DNA of 64,000 bases. It comes from Nipponacmea schrenckii. Taxonomy: Eukaryota > Mollusca > Gastropoda > Lottiidae. Positions 46,392-58,600 of this stretch are shown in pieces. Within the stretch, counting starts at the first letter, position 1; the number at the start of each line of letters is the position of its first letter. Made by a program: the position numbers and the translations under genes. The notes below the pieces were generated by a model that was not told the DNA's origin, searched no databases, and worked only from the letters and a program-made list of their open reading frames with translations. The stretch spans positions 372,001 to 436,000 of the forward strand of contig JAUJPP010000005.1 of the NCBI GenBank assembly GCA_030562195.1. The letters are read 5' to 3'.

Positions 46392-46530
46392 TATCATAAT
46401 CGTGGAAGTTAATACCATAGTTTTGTAAGTTAATACCATAGTTTTGTAAGTTAATACCATAGTTTTGTAAGTTAATACCATAGTTTTGTAAGTTAATACT
46501 ATAGTTTTCTAAGTAAATAATATAGTTTAT
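46392..46530. repeat. 42-bp/21-bp satellite, remainder right of the transposon
   Basis: Resumes as TATCATAATCGTGGAAG and then five 21-bp monomers of the ACCATAGTTTTGTAAGTTAAT type. Confidence 0.93.
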
Positions 46531-47520
46531 CATCTGAAATCATTGTTTTCTAGTTTGACTCTATAATTTCTAAGTTGACTCTTCAGTTTCTCAGTTGACT
46601 CTTTAGTTTCTCAGTTGATTCTTTAGTTTCTTAGTTGACTCTTTAGTTTCTCAGTTGACTCTTTAGTTTCCCAGTTGACTGTTTAGTTTCCCAGTTGACT
46701 GTTTAGTTTCTCAGTTGAATGTTTAGTTTCTCAGTTGACTCTTTAGCTTCTCAATTGACTCTTTAGTTTCTCAGTTGACTCTTTAGTTTCTCAGTTGACT
46801 CTTTAGTTTCTCAGTTTCTCATAGTTTCAAGAATTTGTGATTCAGTTGAAATGTAATTTTTATTCGAAGTTATTTCATGTAATTTCATATAAAAGTTCTT
46901 ATTTTAGCTCTTAAATAATGCTTTCTAGAAATTAGAAATGAGTAACTCTTGCTTTTAAAATGGACTGAGTTGCTGGTGAATTCTTACAATTTGGTCTGGA
47001 AAATAAATTATAATTAATAACTTTTGGTGTGTTGTTTTTAAAAGATACTGGTTTGGTAGATGTCTCATTTCTGTGTAAAACATTGTAAGCCGAATTATTT
47101 ATTTAGCTAAAATTTATAAAAACTTCACATCAAAATCTAGCCAAATGTGTCCCTGCACATATTTAAAATTTGGTCCTAAAAGCTGTACATCACCCTAAAA
47201 GTTCTGCCTTTATTAAAATTTCAGAATGAAATAGACAGGACTGGCAACTTGGTTTATATCTTGAATGTCTTCCCTTCATTTGGTTACAAATTATCTTTAA
47301 AAAATATATATCATTTAAATTGGCGATTAGAATAATAATTTTTTCATGAGCCATGAACATAAGTTACATAAGTTTTTAAAATAGTTTTGGCGTATAACAA
47401 TTAATGGTAGGCTTTTTTAAGTTAAAAGATTCAGATAAGTACAGGGACGCATTTTACTGTGTTTTGGTACATAGTATTCATAAATTGATGCAAACAATTG
47501 TTCGACCTACGAAAAAAAAA
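46495..47520 (+). repeat. Segmental duplication 2, copy A
   Basis: From AATACTATAGTTTTCTAAGT through the 20-bp array and a ~700-bp AT-rich flank (GCTGTACATCACCCTAAAAG, TGAATGTCTTCCCTTCATTT) to TTCGACCTACGA, it matches 60107-61217 directly with small differences. No gene is seen. Confidence 0.93.
46550..46820. repeat. 20-bp satellite, about 13 copies
   Basis: Unit TCAGTTGACTCTTTAGTTTC with variants (GACTGTTTAG, TCCCAGTT). Copy-number variant of 60165-60515. It shares a GTT-AA/AGTTGA flavour with the adjoining satellite but is a distinct unit. Confidence 0.93.
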
Positions 47521-47524
47521 ATAA

Positions 47525-49780
47525 CTAGAGCCGTACGCCTAACGGCACTGAAGCAGTGCGTTCTATCCAGGGATTCGTTCGTTAAGCAAAAGACAAAAAG
47601 GGTTTATTAAAATAAAAAAATGTGCATCAGAAATAGATTTTGATTTCATAACAAACGCTCCCATACCCCCCCTTTTCCCCCTTTCCCCTCTTTGCCCCTC
47701 CTCATCCTTAGCCCTCATCATCAATTAATATAGATAATAAGTTAAAATCACAATAAAAAATGGATAGAGGGTCGTTTAATCTAAAAAAGATGTCCGGATC
47801 GCCGAAACTCATATTTGTAAATCGCCCAAAAGTAGAGAATAATACCCAATACAATGTAGATTGTTTTATATATTAAATTCGCAATTTTCAGATGGCGATG
47901 AAACCAAAAGTAGATATCGTAAAAAAAATATATTTATAGCATTGGATAGACAATGTCGAAGCTATATACAAATCGAAAGGTCACTAATGGTTCAAGTTGT
48001 CTTAAGTCGCCAGGGTATAACATTGAGACACCACATAAATAGCGCGGCCTAACATTTTAAAATTTATATTGAATAGAGTTTCGTCCCTTAGACCATTATT
48101 CCAGTCAACTGTATAATATTGTTGCATAATTATAAGAGATAAAATTTAAAATTCTAAAGGTTGTAATTTCGTTCCAAATATTCAATATTTACATCACCCA
48201 CAACAGGAAAAACATATATAACAACTTTGAATCATTTTAACTGGATGTAGAACGATTAAACTAAAAAATAATTTCAGATCGCTGAAACTTATATCTTGTA
48301 GGTCGCCCAAATGCAACACATTTAACAGATTGTTTTATAGGGAAAATTCGCAATTTTCAAATAGCGATAAAAGCTGAAGTATACATCTTACAATAAAGCT
48401 TTATATATCATTGGATAGAACTTCTCGAGAGCTATCATATGTGTACAGGTCAAAAATTCGTCAAAGGTCAACGTCACAATTTTACCACCATTCTAATTTT
48501 TTTTAAATTTTAATCGTAAAAAAATCAAAATCAAAATCAAAATTCAAAAATCGGTTTCCATATATATTTCGGCAACCGGTTATAGATTCTATATACATCA
48601 AAATAACACAAATCGAATCATCCCCCGAGATCCTATTTCGATTTAAAGAAAAACACGCACAGTTAGTATAGAATAAATTACAAATTTTGAAATTTTTAAA
48701 CGCGCAATTTTGATTTAAATACCAAGTGTGATATATTAATAGAAGGATGAGATTAAGCGTAAAAGGAATATGTAAGAAATTCTGTGCTATGTAAATTAGG
48801 TCACGTGATAGAGCTCTTTAAAGTTAAAATTCGTGATTTTCAATTGGCTGCAAAACCGGAAGTAAACACCGGACAACAAAAGTGAAGATACCATTGGATA
48901 CATATAATCAAGGGCAACAACTTTTGTTCAGGTCAAAAGGTCACCGAAGGTCAAAGTCGCGAAATATGAACCTTGAAAGTTTTGACAATTACTGGAAAAT
49001 TTCAACCGGAAATTAAAGAAAAGCAAAGGCGAAATTCAAAATTCCATTCCCATACTTTTTTGCGCAATCGATGGATGTTTTAAGAAAACTTAAATTTATG
49101 CTAATTTGATTTAACCCTGAGGCCCCATTTTGAGTTTTACAAAAGTTAGTCATATCAAGATGGCGGTTGATCCGTTACTTCCGGTTCGGATTTTCTTTAT
49201 TTACCATCATTAGATAGACAATTGTAGCTAATTGCAAAAGAAATTTTTCAAATATCTTCATTATTCCGGAATTGCAAAATTCAACTTTAAAAGCAAATAA
49301 CATCAAAACCGGAAGTGATATCGAAATTTTGAAAATTTATTATAGTTCGCAATCAAAATGTCTGTATATCTGTAAATTTCCAGATCGATCGAAATGAAAT
49401 TGTAGAAGTTGACAAAACTGCAAAAATTAAAATTAAAAAAATCAGCGACAAAGTTCAAAATTTTAAAAGTTTGAAAGTGCTAACTTGTAAAAAAAGATTA
49501 AAAGTAATAAACAAAAAAAACGCTATCGAAATTGATTAAAAACTAGCGTCGCAAATAAGAAAAAACCTAAAATTAGACATAGCCCAGTACGTCATTTCCG
49601 GTTGGAGAAAATGACGTCAAAATACATTCATATTATTTACTTTCGCGGGTTTTTCGAAAGAAATGTTAACAGTTTTCATGTAGCACTTGTAGTTTTGGCT
49701 GGGCGTGATGGGAAGAATTCGAAAAAAAAAAAAAAAAAAACATTTCGAAAACAAAGCAGTGCGTTCGATGAACGCACTGC
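47525..49780 (+). mobile_element. Hairpin-ended CTAG element C (2.3 kb)
   Basis: Begins CTAGAGCCGTACGCCTAACG (5' hairpin GCCGT/ACGGC), then a GCAGTGCGTTC copy. It ends with a perfect 11-bp-stem hairpin, GCAGTGCGTTC-GAT-GAACGCACTGC (49756-49780). The interior contains ~490-bp-spaced diverged duplicates (GATCGCCGAAACTCATAT at about 47800, GATCGCTGAAACTTATAT at about 48279) and many CCGGAAGT and GGTCAAAGTC motifs. No open frame of note. Inserted at the right edge of duplication 2 copy A. Confidence 0.72.
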
Positions 49781-50649
49781 AACTAGGATTGCTGACAATT
49801 ATGAACGTATTTCGACAACCCTAGAATATTATGGAGCCCAAATTTGCAATTGCAAACACATATAGGCAATACATTGAATTTCATATGATCTAGTTTTCAA
49901 AGTGATAAACTAATGTTAAAGATGGCGACGAATATGAAAAATATCAATTTTTGCTGTGTTTACCTCTGTAATTTTTTAAGTAGGACAAATTAAAAAAATA
50001 CCTACATGTAGACAATATAATGAACATTATTTGACCTAATTTTCAAGGTCATAGATTAAGTGGGTTAACACTTCCGTAGGCGTTAAATTGACCTAATTTG
50101 AAAAAAAATTCAAATTCGAATATTTCGAGAAAAAAATCGAAATTCAAAAATCGCTCTTCATAGATATGTGGGCAATGATCAAATATGTATCCATGTGCTA
50201 AATTTCATCGAAATCGGTCAATCAACAGTGCCTTAATTAGAACTTTGTAACTAAAAATTCAAAATGGCCGCCAATATGGCAGCTGGAGATAATTGTTTAG
50301 ATCATATCGATTACTATTCACAAGTTATTCATAAAACAGTTTGCATTTTTCACCTAGGAATTTACGTTACTACGTCATTCGAGGCCAAACCGGAAGTTGA
50401 AAATATTTTTTTCCAAATTTGAAATCATGTCGCCTTTCAACTGGTGAAGTTTTAAAATTCCACCATTTATATTAAGCGAGAAATCAAAATTAGAATTTTT
50501 TTCCCGATGACCCTCGTGGGTAGAGGATTTAACCGAATTGCACAAAACCTATAATTGTTAGTTGGCAAATACTTTGAAGTTTTCAAATATGACAAAAAAA
50601 ACACTCAATTACCAGTTCGTCTGCAAGCTCGTCCGAGAATCGCAAAAAA
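49781..50649. repeat. Diverged relative of the hairpin-ended family (no gene)
   Basis: AT-rich, with phrases typical of elements B and C (TTCATCGAAATCGGTCAAT, CCAAACCGGAAGTTGAAA, AAAATGGCCGCCAATATGG) but no terminal hairpin visible before the gap. No coding sequence. Confidence 0.45.
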
Positions 50650-51149
50650 NNNNNNNNNNNNNNNNNNNNNNNNNNNNNNNNNNNNNNNNNNNNNNNNNNN
50701 NNNNNNNNNNNNNNNNNNNNNNNNNNNNNNNNNNNNNNNNNNNNNNNNNNNNNNNNNNNNNNNNNNNNNNNNNNNNNNNNNNNNNNNNNNNNNNNNNNNN
50801 NNNNNNNNNNNNNNNNNNNNNNNNNNNNNNNNNNNNNNNNNNNNNNNNNNNNNNNNNNNNNNNNNNNNNNNNNNNNNNNNNNNNNNNNNNNNNNNNNNNN
50901 NNNNNNNNNNNNNNNNNNNNNNNNNNNNNNNNNNNNNNNNNNNNNNNNNNNNNNNNNNNNNNNNNNNNNNNNNNNNNNNNNNNNNNNNNNNNNNNNNNNN
51001 NNNNNNNNNNNNNNNNNNNNNNNNNNNNNNNNNNNNNNNNNNNNNNNNNNNNNNNNNNNNNNNNNNNNNNNNNNNNNNNNNNNNNNNNNNNNNNNNNNNN
51101 NNNNNNNNNNNNNNNNNNNNNNNNNNNNNNNNNNNNNNNNNNNNNNNNN
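50650..51149. other. Assembly gap (500 N)
   Basis: Exactly 500 N. The second satellite locus begins at its right edge, so the left boundary of that locus is unknown. Confidence 0.99.
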
Positions 51150-52939
51150 AATTAATAATATTTGAAGTATATATAATCTTGGAAGTTAATACCATAGTTT
51201 TGTAAGTTAATATATAATCTTGGAAGTTAATACCATAGTTTTGTAAGTTAATATTATAATCTTGGAATTAATACATAGTTTTGTAAGTTATATATATTTG
51301 AAGTTAATACCATAGTTTTGGTTTTTAAGGTTAATACCATAGTTTTGTAAGTTATATATAATCTGGAAGTTAATACCATAGTTTTGTAAGTTAATATTAT
51401 AATCTGGAAGTTAATACCATAGTTTTGTAAGTAATATATAATCTTGGAAGTTAATACCATAGTTTTGTAAGTTATATATATCTTGGAAGTTAATACCATA
51501 GTTTTGTAAGTTAATATTATAATCTTGGAAGTTAATACCATAGTTTTGTAGTTAATATATAATCTGGAAGTTAATACCATAGTTTTGTAAGTTAATATCA
51601 TAATCTTGGAAGTTAATACCATAGTTTTGTAAGTTGATATTATAATCTTGGAAGTTAATACCATAGTTTTGTAAGTTTTAATATCATAATCTTGGAAGTT
51701 AATACCATAGTTTTGTAAGTTATATATAATCTTGGAAGTTAATACCATAGTTTTGTAAGTTAATATCATAATCTTGGAAGTTAATACCATAGTTTTGTAA
51801 GTTAATATTATAATCTTGGAAGTTAATACCATAGTTTTGTAAGTTAATATTATAATCTTGGAAGTTAATACCATAGTTTTGTAAGTTGATATATAATCTT
51901 GGAAGTTAATACCATAGTTTTGTAAGTTGATATCATAATCTTGGAAGTTAATACCATAGTTTTGTAAGTTAATATCATAATCTTGGAAGTTAATACCATA
52001 GTTTTGTAAGTTAATATTATAATCTTGGAAGTTAATACCATAGTTTTGTAAGTTAATATCATAATCTTGGAAGTTAATACCATAGTTTTGTAAGTTGATA
52101 TCATAATCTTGGAAGTTAATACCATAGTTTTGTAAGTTAATATCATAATCTTGGAAGTTAATACCATAGTTTTGTAAGTTAATACTTTTTTATAATCTTG
52201 GAAGTTAATACCATAGTTTTGTAAGTTAATATTATAATCTTGGAAGTTAATACCATAGTTTTGTAAGTTAATATCATAATCTTGGAAGTTAATACCATAG
52301 TTTTGTAAGTTAATATTATAATCTTGGAATTAATCCATAGTTTTGTAAGTTAATATTATAATCCTTTGGGAAATTAATACCATAGTTTTGTAAGTTGATA
52401 TCATAATCTTGGAAGTTAATACCATAGTTTTGTAAGTTAATATTATAATCTTGGAAGTTAATCCATAGTTTTGTAAGTTAAAATTATAATCTTTGGGAAA
52501 TTAATACCATAGTTTTGTAAGTTATATTATAATCTTGGAAGTTAATACCATAGTTTTGTAAGTTAATATTATAATCTTGGAAGTTAATACCATAGTTTTG
52601 TAAGTTAATATTATAATCTTGGAAGTTAATACCTTAGTTTTGTAAGTTAATATTATAATCTTGGAAGTTAATACCATAGTTTTGTAAGTTAATTTTATAA
52701 TCTTGGAAGTTAATACCATAGTTTTTAAGTTAATTTTATAATCTTGGAAGTTAATACCATAGTTTTGTAAGTTAATATATAATCTTGGAAGTTAATACCA
52801 TAGTTTTGTAAGTTAATATATAATCTTGGAAGTTAATACCATAGTTTTGTAAGTTAATATTATAATCTTGGAAGTTAATACCATAGTTTTGTAAGTTAAT
52901 ATTATAATCTTGGAAGTTAATACCATAGTTTTGTAAGTT
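51150..52939. repeat. 42-bp satellite array, locus 2 left part
   Basis: Same 42-bp dimer as 34900-38198. The first 600 bp next to the gap are unusually rich in single-base deletions (for example GTTATATATAATCTGGAAG), suggesting low-quality consensus. It ends at GTAAGTT, where the CR1-like element is inserted. Confidence 0.95.
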
Positions 52940-53241
52940 CGAGAGGCAGATGACGTCAATCAGTCGACCTTCTAATGCTACTCTAGTTTTAGTGAATTTT
53001 ATTTACGAAAAGTAGAGAATTCAGTTAAATTTTTATAACCAGTGTTTTTTCAATACATTCAAGGATAAGGAGGAACTGTAATCAACATCTATATAGTGAT
53101 TATTCAAAGGATTTTGAAGTTTCATTTGTGGTATGCCAGCAAAGGCTTTCTTTTTCAAAGATGGCCTTGTTTGGTGACGTCATCTACTTGACGACGTCGT
53201 AAACATTTTTGTACCTTGTGATTTTACTTCAAATTTGCACA

Positions 53242-54774
53242 ATGAATGACAGTATTTCGAAGGAACTGAATGATTTCCTGAGTAATTTCTCAGACTCTGA
53301 CTTTGATAGCGACAGTGAAATAGACTTTCCACACCTCAATTCCAAAAGATCAAACTATTCAACTCCATCTCGACCGACTAAGACTTTATCGACATCGACC
53401 AGCATTTTAAGTCTGGAAAGGAAAAACTTTATTTTGAACCATCCAGATTTTAATTTTGACATTGCAGACTATACACATTATACTAAATCTATAGTTATTT
53501 CATTTAATAAGGAAGAAACGTACAGACTTATACTTCAGTTTTGTTCGAACCAGTATTCTTTATTCAAGGATGACTCCTTAAATGGCCAAATTTTCAAAAC
53601 TTTTGATCCGTCCTTGTCTCCTTCTAATCAATTAAGTACTACGTTAACATTTTACAACAAGAAAAATAAACTCCATGTTCAGGGTACAGACTGTTCCAGA
53701 TGGATCGAGATTGTGTTTTCTAAGTTTATTCCATCTAATCCTGAAATAAGTGACAATCTGGACAAGATTTCTGTGCCCAATGTAAGCCAAAAGTTTTCTA
53801 CTGTCGGAACTCAAACTTGTGAACTTGTGAACTAAATACCAGTGTAAGTGTACAAACTGATTTTCCTTTCTGTACTTCAACTGAAAAATCAAAGTGCGAA
53901 GCCGCCATAGAGAAGATGTCAATTGAAATTTTGCGACTCTCGGATCAAATCAATGACTTAACCAAGAAACTATCTGCGGTCTCAGGTCCGATACCAGTGC
54001 CAGTTCCCACTGTTAAACCTACTCAACCTATAAATTTTTGATAAAGTTAATGAAGTTATAAAGAAGCAAAACCTTAAGAAGACAACTAAAGCCATTAAGA
54101 AAACTCATGATTTTACAACTCGGCCCATTCAAAGATCCATCGCGTGTGCCGAAACCTTAGTCATTGGAAGTTCTCTCGTGAAGTCCCTTTCTTCGTTACG
54201 ACTATCAGACAATTTAGGACAATTATGTGTCATCGATACCAACAGTGGATCGACAATTAGCGAACTTAAACCGAGATTATTACAATTACTTGGTGAAGCT
54301 ACGTCTATCAAAAACATTGTGCTCTCTGTCGGAGGAAATGACATAAGCAGGAAATTAGCAACTTTTCAACAATGTGTAAATGACTATAAGAATTTATTGA
54401 AGGAACTACCAACTAACTATAACGATATTAATATTTTTGTATGTTCTGTAATCCCTCGAATTAATCCTTTTAATTTCCAGATGCGGTGCCAAAAATTTAA
54501 CTATTTTCTACGGCAGTTTTGTCATGACAATAGATGTCAGTATATTAATATTTACGATTCTTTCATTTGTAGGTCCCCTCGTGAAGTTTTGGTGCAAGAT
54601 GGTGTTCATTTAAATTATTTTGGAACTAATATTTTATCTCATATCATTGTAGATTCGGTTGTCAGACAGAACAGAAAATCTAATCCTTTTATTTATCCTT
54701 TAAGGTATAACCCACAGGCATTAAATTGTATTTTAAATTCACTTTCAGCAACAGCCAGACGTCTATCTTACTAA
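53242..54774 (+). pseudogene. CR1-like ORF1: coiled coil and SGNH esterase-like domain (two frameshifts)
   Basis: Segment 1 (from MNDSISKELNDFLSNFSDSD; an upstream ATG at 53209 is in frame) is acidic and Ser-rich and stops after TCELVN at 53835. Shifting frame continues NTSVSVQTDFPFCTSTEKSK and a short coiled coil (EKMSIEILRLSDQINDLTKK). A second shift in a T run near 54035 leads to DKVNEVIKKQNLKK and the esterase-like domain: LVIGSSLVKSL (block I, Ser present, GDS changed to GSS), VLSVGGNDI (block III) and DGVHLNYFGTNIL (block V His). In CR1 elements ORF1 binds RNA and the esterase aids retrotransposition by an unclear role. The TAA at 54772 lies 19 bp before the ORF2 ATG. The shifts could be sequencing error. 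Confidence 0.83.
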
Positions 54775-54793
54775 TTGTTTTAAACCATATAAT

Positions 54794-57565
54794 ATGTATA
54801 ACTTTTTAAAAGAGTGGGGTCTTCATATTGGTCACTTAAATGTTTGCCATGCGGTAAATAAAAAGACTCAAATTTGCCAACTTATTTCAAATTTTGACAT
54901 TTTTGGTTTATCTGAAACTCACCTAAAGTCGTTTGTACCAACTAAATATTTCAGTACTCCAGGATTTCACTTGCCATTTCGAAAAGATAAGTGTAATAAT
55001 AGTTCAGCTGGACTTCTACTTTTTGTTAAAGAACATTTAAATTGTAGGAGACGGGAAGATTTAGAATCGCTTGATATAGAAGCAATTTGGATTGAAATAA
55101 ATCTCACTAAACATAAACCCTTATTAATATGTTGCATTTATAGGCACCCGAATTCTAATAAATGCTGGTTAGACTCATTTGCTAAAATGACTGAAAAGGT
55201 TTGGAACGAAAATAAAGAAATTATTGTGTTAGGTGATATTAATATTGATGTGTCAAATGGAAAAAATTCAAATTGGAATAATTTACTGTCTTTATATAGT
55301 TTAAAACAAATTATAAAAGTTCCTACTCGAGTAACTAAAGCATCTTCTACTATCATTGATCATGTTATCGTTTCTAATGAAAGTAGTATTACTGAAGTTA
55401 ATGTCCCGGTATATGGTTTATCTGATCACTACCCAACTTGTATTTCCTGGAATAAAAAAGGCGCACATATTCCAAAACCTAAGCATGTTTATATTTACTA
55501 CCGGAGTATGAAACATTTTGATGTAGATTTATTTAATAATGATCTTGCAACAGCCCCTTTTGATAAAATTTATACTAAATCTGACCCCAATATTGCGTTA
55601 GAATCTTGGTATAATATTATTCAGCCAATAATTGATACCCATGCACCATTAAAGTTAAAACGTGTCAAAAATGAAATAAAGTCACCCTGGTTAGACTCTG
55701 AAATTTTAAAATTAATGCGCATAAGAGACGGTTTGAAAAAGAAAGGCAAAGATGATGAATATCGGAAGTGTAGAAATTTGGTCATTAAAATGATCGATAA
55801 AGCCAAAAAGCAGTTTAACATAAAACTTGCTTCAGATCAGAAAAACTCAAAACATATCTGGAAAGTTATCAACTCCTTAACTAATAAGGCTAATAATTCA
55901 ACTAATCTGATTCCTTTAGAACCAGAGGTAGTCAATGATCATTTTTCAAATATTGCATCCAAATTGATTAATCAAAAGCATGTTCATAGAAATATTGATA
56001 AAAGTTATTTCGTAAATAAAATAGAAGAATTTGTCACTTCTAAGTTAAATTCTAATGAAGAATGTTCGATTCCCTACATTAACAAATATGAAGTTTTTAA
56101 ACAGTTGTCTTCGTTAAATGCAACCAAAAGTGCTGGTTTAGATAAATTAAATCCTCTATTTCTCAAATATGGTGCTTTTACGTTAAGTGGTCCTTTGACA
56201 CATATATATAATCTATGCATTGAAGCAAAAGTTTTACCACTGTATAAATCCGGCGCTAAATCTGATCCTAATAATTATAGACCAATTTCTGTATTATCTA
56301 GTGTATCTAAACCACTTGAAAGACATTATTCAAAACATATAAATAATTTCTTAAATAATAATAAGTTATTGTACTCGCACCAATCTGGTTTTAGGTCTAA
56401 TAGTTCTTGTCAAACAGCTCTGACTAACATAATTGAAAACGTTTATGATGCAGTAAATAATAATCTTATGGTTGGTTCTATTTTCTTTGATTTTACAAAA
56501 CCATTTGATTTGATTTCCCATGAGATAATTATTGAAAAACTAAAACTATACAAATTTTCGAATGCATTAATAACCTTCATAAATTGTTACTTGTCGAATC
56601 GTACTCAGCGTTGTTACGTCAATGGAACTCTTTCGTCTTCTCGAAGTATAAAGTATGGAGTACCACAAGGATCAATTTTAGGTCCCTTGTTGTTTAATCT
56701 TTATATTAATGATTTGCCATTGCATATTAACTCTAACTGTGATCTTTTTGCGGATGATACTACGATTTATACTTCTGGTAAATCGGTTACTGACATACAA
56801 TTAAAATTGCAAGAAGATACTGATGCAATCTTAAACTGGTGTTCCTTTAATGTCATGATTTTAAATGAAAATAAGACCAAATGTATGTTAATTACAACTT
56901 CTCAAAAAAAAAAATATTCATCAGATTTATCAATTGAACTTAATAATCAATTTATTGAACAAGTTGAAAACTTTAAATTACTAGGTGTTACTGTGAATCA
57001 AAATCTCTCATGGACTCCGCACGTAAAGTTTGTTGCTAAAATTTTAAATACTAAGTTATTTCAACTGCGACAGTTAAGAAAGATCATGCCTGAAAAATAT
57101 AGATCTATTTTTTATAAATGTCACTTTCAACCATATTTGGATTATTGTTCAACTATTTGGGATTCGCACGACATTGCATCGGCCGATATTTTACACAGGC
57201 AACAAAAAATTGCTTTTAAATTAATTCTTGGTTCTAAGTATAATACTGATTTGTCACTGAATCTTAAAAGGCTTAATATTTTTATCATTAAAACCAGGCA
57301 TAATTTTAATTCGTATAAATTTATGTATAAAACTCTGAACAACTTGTCTCCTTCCTACCTTTCAAGCCTCTTTAGCTATAAACAGACGCCTTATTCTAGC
57401 ATAAATTCAAAAATTGTGGTGCAAAAACCACGAATCAATTTGATTAAACAAAGTATTAAATACAAAGGATCAATTTTATGGAATGGTCTAGACGAAAATA
57501 TTAAATCAGCATCAGATTTTAAGACTTTTCGAAGGATGATTCTTGGTAATCTTTCATTAACATAA
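54794..57565 (+). CDS. CR1-like ORF2: AP endonuclease and reverse transcriptase
   Basis: The 923-codon frame is uninterrupted. The N-terminal apurinic/apyrimidinic-type endonuclease shows IGHLNVCHAV, FGLSETHL, ICCIYRHPNSN, VLGDINIDVSN and GLSDHYPT (residues about 12-215). RT shows SAGLDKLNPLFLK, KSDPNNYRPISVLSS, HQSGFRSNSSCQTAL, GSIFFDFTKPFDLISH (motif A), YGVPQGSILGPLLFNLYIND (B) and LFADDTTIYTSG (catalytic FADD, about residue 653). After NLCIEAKVLPLYKSG the usual ~10 residues preceding WK.A are missing, apparently an in-frame deletion between RT motifs 1 and 2; motif A also has KPFD for the usual KAFD. The protein nicks target DNA and primes reverse transcription. Activity is doubtful because of the deletion and broken ORF1. 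Confidence 0.95.
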   Translation: MYNFLKEWGLHIGHLNVCHAVNKKTQICQLISNFDIFGLSETHLKSFVPTKYFSTPGFHLPFRKDKCNNSSAGLLLFVKEHLNCRRREDLESLDIEAIWIEINLTKHKPLLICCIYRHPNSNKCWLDSFAKMTEKVWNENKEIIVLGDINIDVSNGKNSNWNNLLSLYSLKQIIKVPTRVTKASSTIIDHVIVSNESSITEVNVPVYGLSDHYPTCISWNKKGAHIPKPKHVYIYYRSMKHFDVDLFNNDLATAPFDKIYTKSDPNIALESWYNIIQPIIDTHAPLKLKRVKNEIKSPWLDSEILKLMRIRDGLKKKGKDDEYRKCRNLVIKMIDKAKKQFNIKLASDQKNSKHIWKVINSLTNKANNSTNLIPLEPEVVNDHFSNIASKLINQKHVHRNIDKSYFVNKIEEFVTSKLNSNEECSIPYINKYEVFKQLSSLNATKSAGLDKLNPLFLKYGAFTLSGPLTHIYNLCIEAKVLPLYKSGAKSDPNNYRPISVLSSVSKPLERHYSKHINNFLNNNKLLYSHQSGFRSNSSCQTALTNIIENVYDAVNNNLMVGSIFFDFTKPFDLISHEIIIEKLKLYKFSNALITFINCYLSNRTQRCYVNGTLSSSRSIKYGVPQGSILGPLLFNLYINDLPLHINSNCDLFADDTTIYTSGKSVTDIQLKLQEDTDAILNWCSFNVMILNENKTKCMLITTSQKKKYSSDLSIELNNQFIEQVENFKLLGVTVNQNLSWTPHVKFVAKILNTKLFQLRQLRKIMPEKYRSIFYKCHFQPYLDYCSTIWDSHDIASADILHRQQKIAFKLILGSKYNTDLSLNLKRLNIFIIKTRHNFNSYKFMYKTLNNLSPSYLSSLFSYKQTPYSSINSKIVVQKPRINLIKQSIKYKGSILWNGLDENIKSASDFKTFRRMILGNLSLT

Positions 57566-58456
57566 GCATACTTCCTGTTACACGGGTATTCTTTTCACCA
57601 ACTATAGGCTTACTTGCTGATGGCTATCTTAACAATTGTGTTTCTCCATGATTTAATGATTTAAGTAATTTATTAATTTTATTTTTCCCTTTCCCACAGG
57701 TATATCACCACCAACAATTCTATTTTGGCCTAACTTGAACCATTTTGAAAATCTAAATTACTACTGACGGGGGATGAGTAAACATTCTTAAAGCTGGTCT
57801 TGAGCATGGACAAATCCTACCTCCCCCTCCATAGAAAATAAGAACATAAAATGGAGTAGGGTTGGGTAGCCCGCTCGCAGCACATGCACTGACGCTTTGG
57901 CAATTCTTCTTTTTTTCTTTTTTTTTTTTTTTTTGAGGGTATATGTATGTTTTGATGTCTGATCGGCTCATGCAGATGTACTTGTCTATTCCTTGGTTTT
58001 TGTGGTCATGTACTTGATCGCAGAATGATGAATCTGTCCATTTTATACACATGTACTTGTGTATTTTAAAACTAATTGTACATTGAAATGATATATGGTT
58101 TTTGCTGTCATGTACTTGATCGCCGGAAGATAAATCTGTCCATTATTTACACATGTAATTGTGTATTTTAAAATAAATTGTACGTTGAAATAATACGTGA
58201 TTTTTTGCGGTCGTGTGCATGGCCGCGGGAACTATATATTACATCCATTTTATAAACTAATTGTAGGTTGAAAATCTGTCCATTCATGCACATGTACTTG
58301 TGTGTATTTTTAAACAAATTGTACGTGGAGTATTGTATATTTATTTTGTGGTCATGTACTTGATCGCCGGAACATATCTCTGTCCATTTGATACACATGT
58401 ACTTGTGTATTTTTAGTATTTCAGACGAATTGTATATTGAGATATTATGTATTTTC

Positions 58457-58490
<34 letters not shown>

Positions 58491-58600
58491 CCAATGTATT
58501 GCCCCATGGGCTGAATGTGAGACAGGACCATGTCCTTGTGTATTGGGCCTAATTCTGACCCATGTAAAATAAAGAGTTTATTATTATTATTATTATTATT
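57566..58600 (+). other. CR1-like 3' UTR with internal repeats and (TTA)n tail
   Basis: Contains about four repeats built on ACATGTACTTGTGTATTTTA and TCATGTACTTGATCGCCGGA, a 30-T run near 58460, then CCCCATGGGCTGAATGTGAG, AATAAAGAGTTTATT and the TTA tail. The same UTR, antisense, forms 13599-13930 and 21430-21950. Confidence 0.85.

Larger units (their letters stand above)
52940..58600 (+). mobile_element. Full-length CR1-like non-LTR retrotransposon inserted in the satellite
   Basis: Starts CGAGAGGCAGATGACGTCAA directly after satellite GTAAGTT and ends in (TTA)n before satellite AATATTATAATC. The satellite phase is kept, so no long target duplication or deletion is evident. It has a 5' UTR (~300 bp), ORF1 with an SGNH esterase-like domain, ORF2 with endonuclease and RT, and a ~1-kb 3' UTR with ~100-120-bp repeats containing ACATGTACTTGTGTATTTT (58030-58410). 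AATAAAGAGTTTATT precedes the tail. CR1-group elements carry this esterase in ORF1. ORF1 is frameshifted twice; ORF2 is open. Confidence 0.9.

Noticed and set aside
50555..51205. Open frames across the second gap
   Set aside because: Undefined bases; only the ends have sequence.
51254..52719. Similar periodic open frames in locus 2
   Set aside because: Same satellite explanation.
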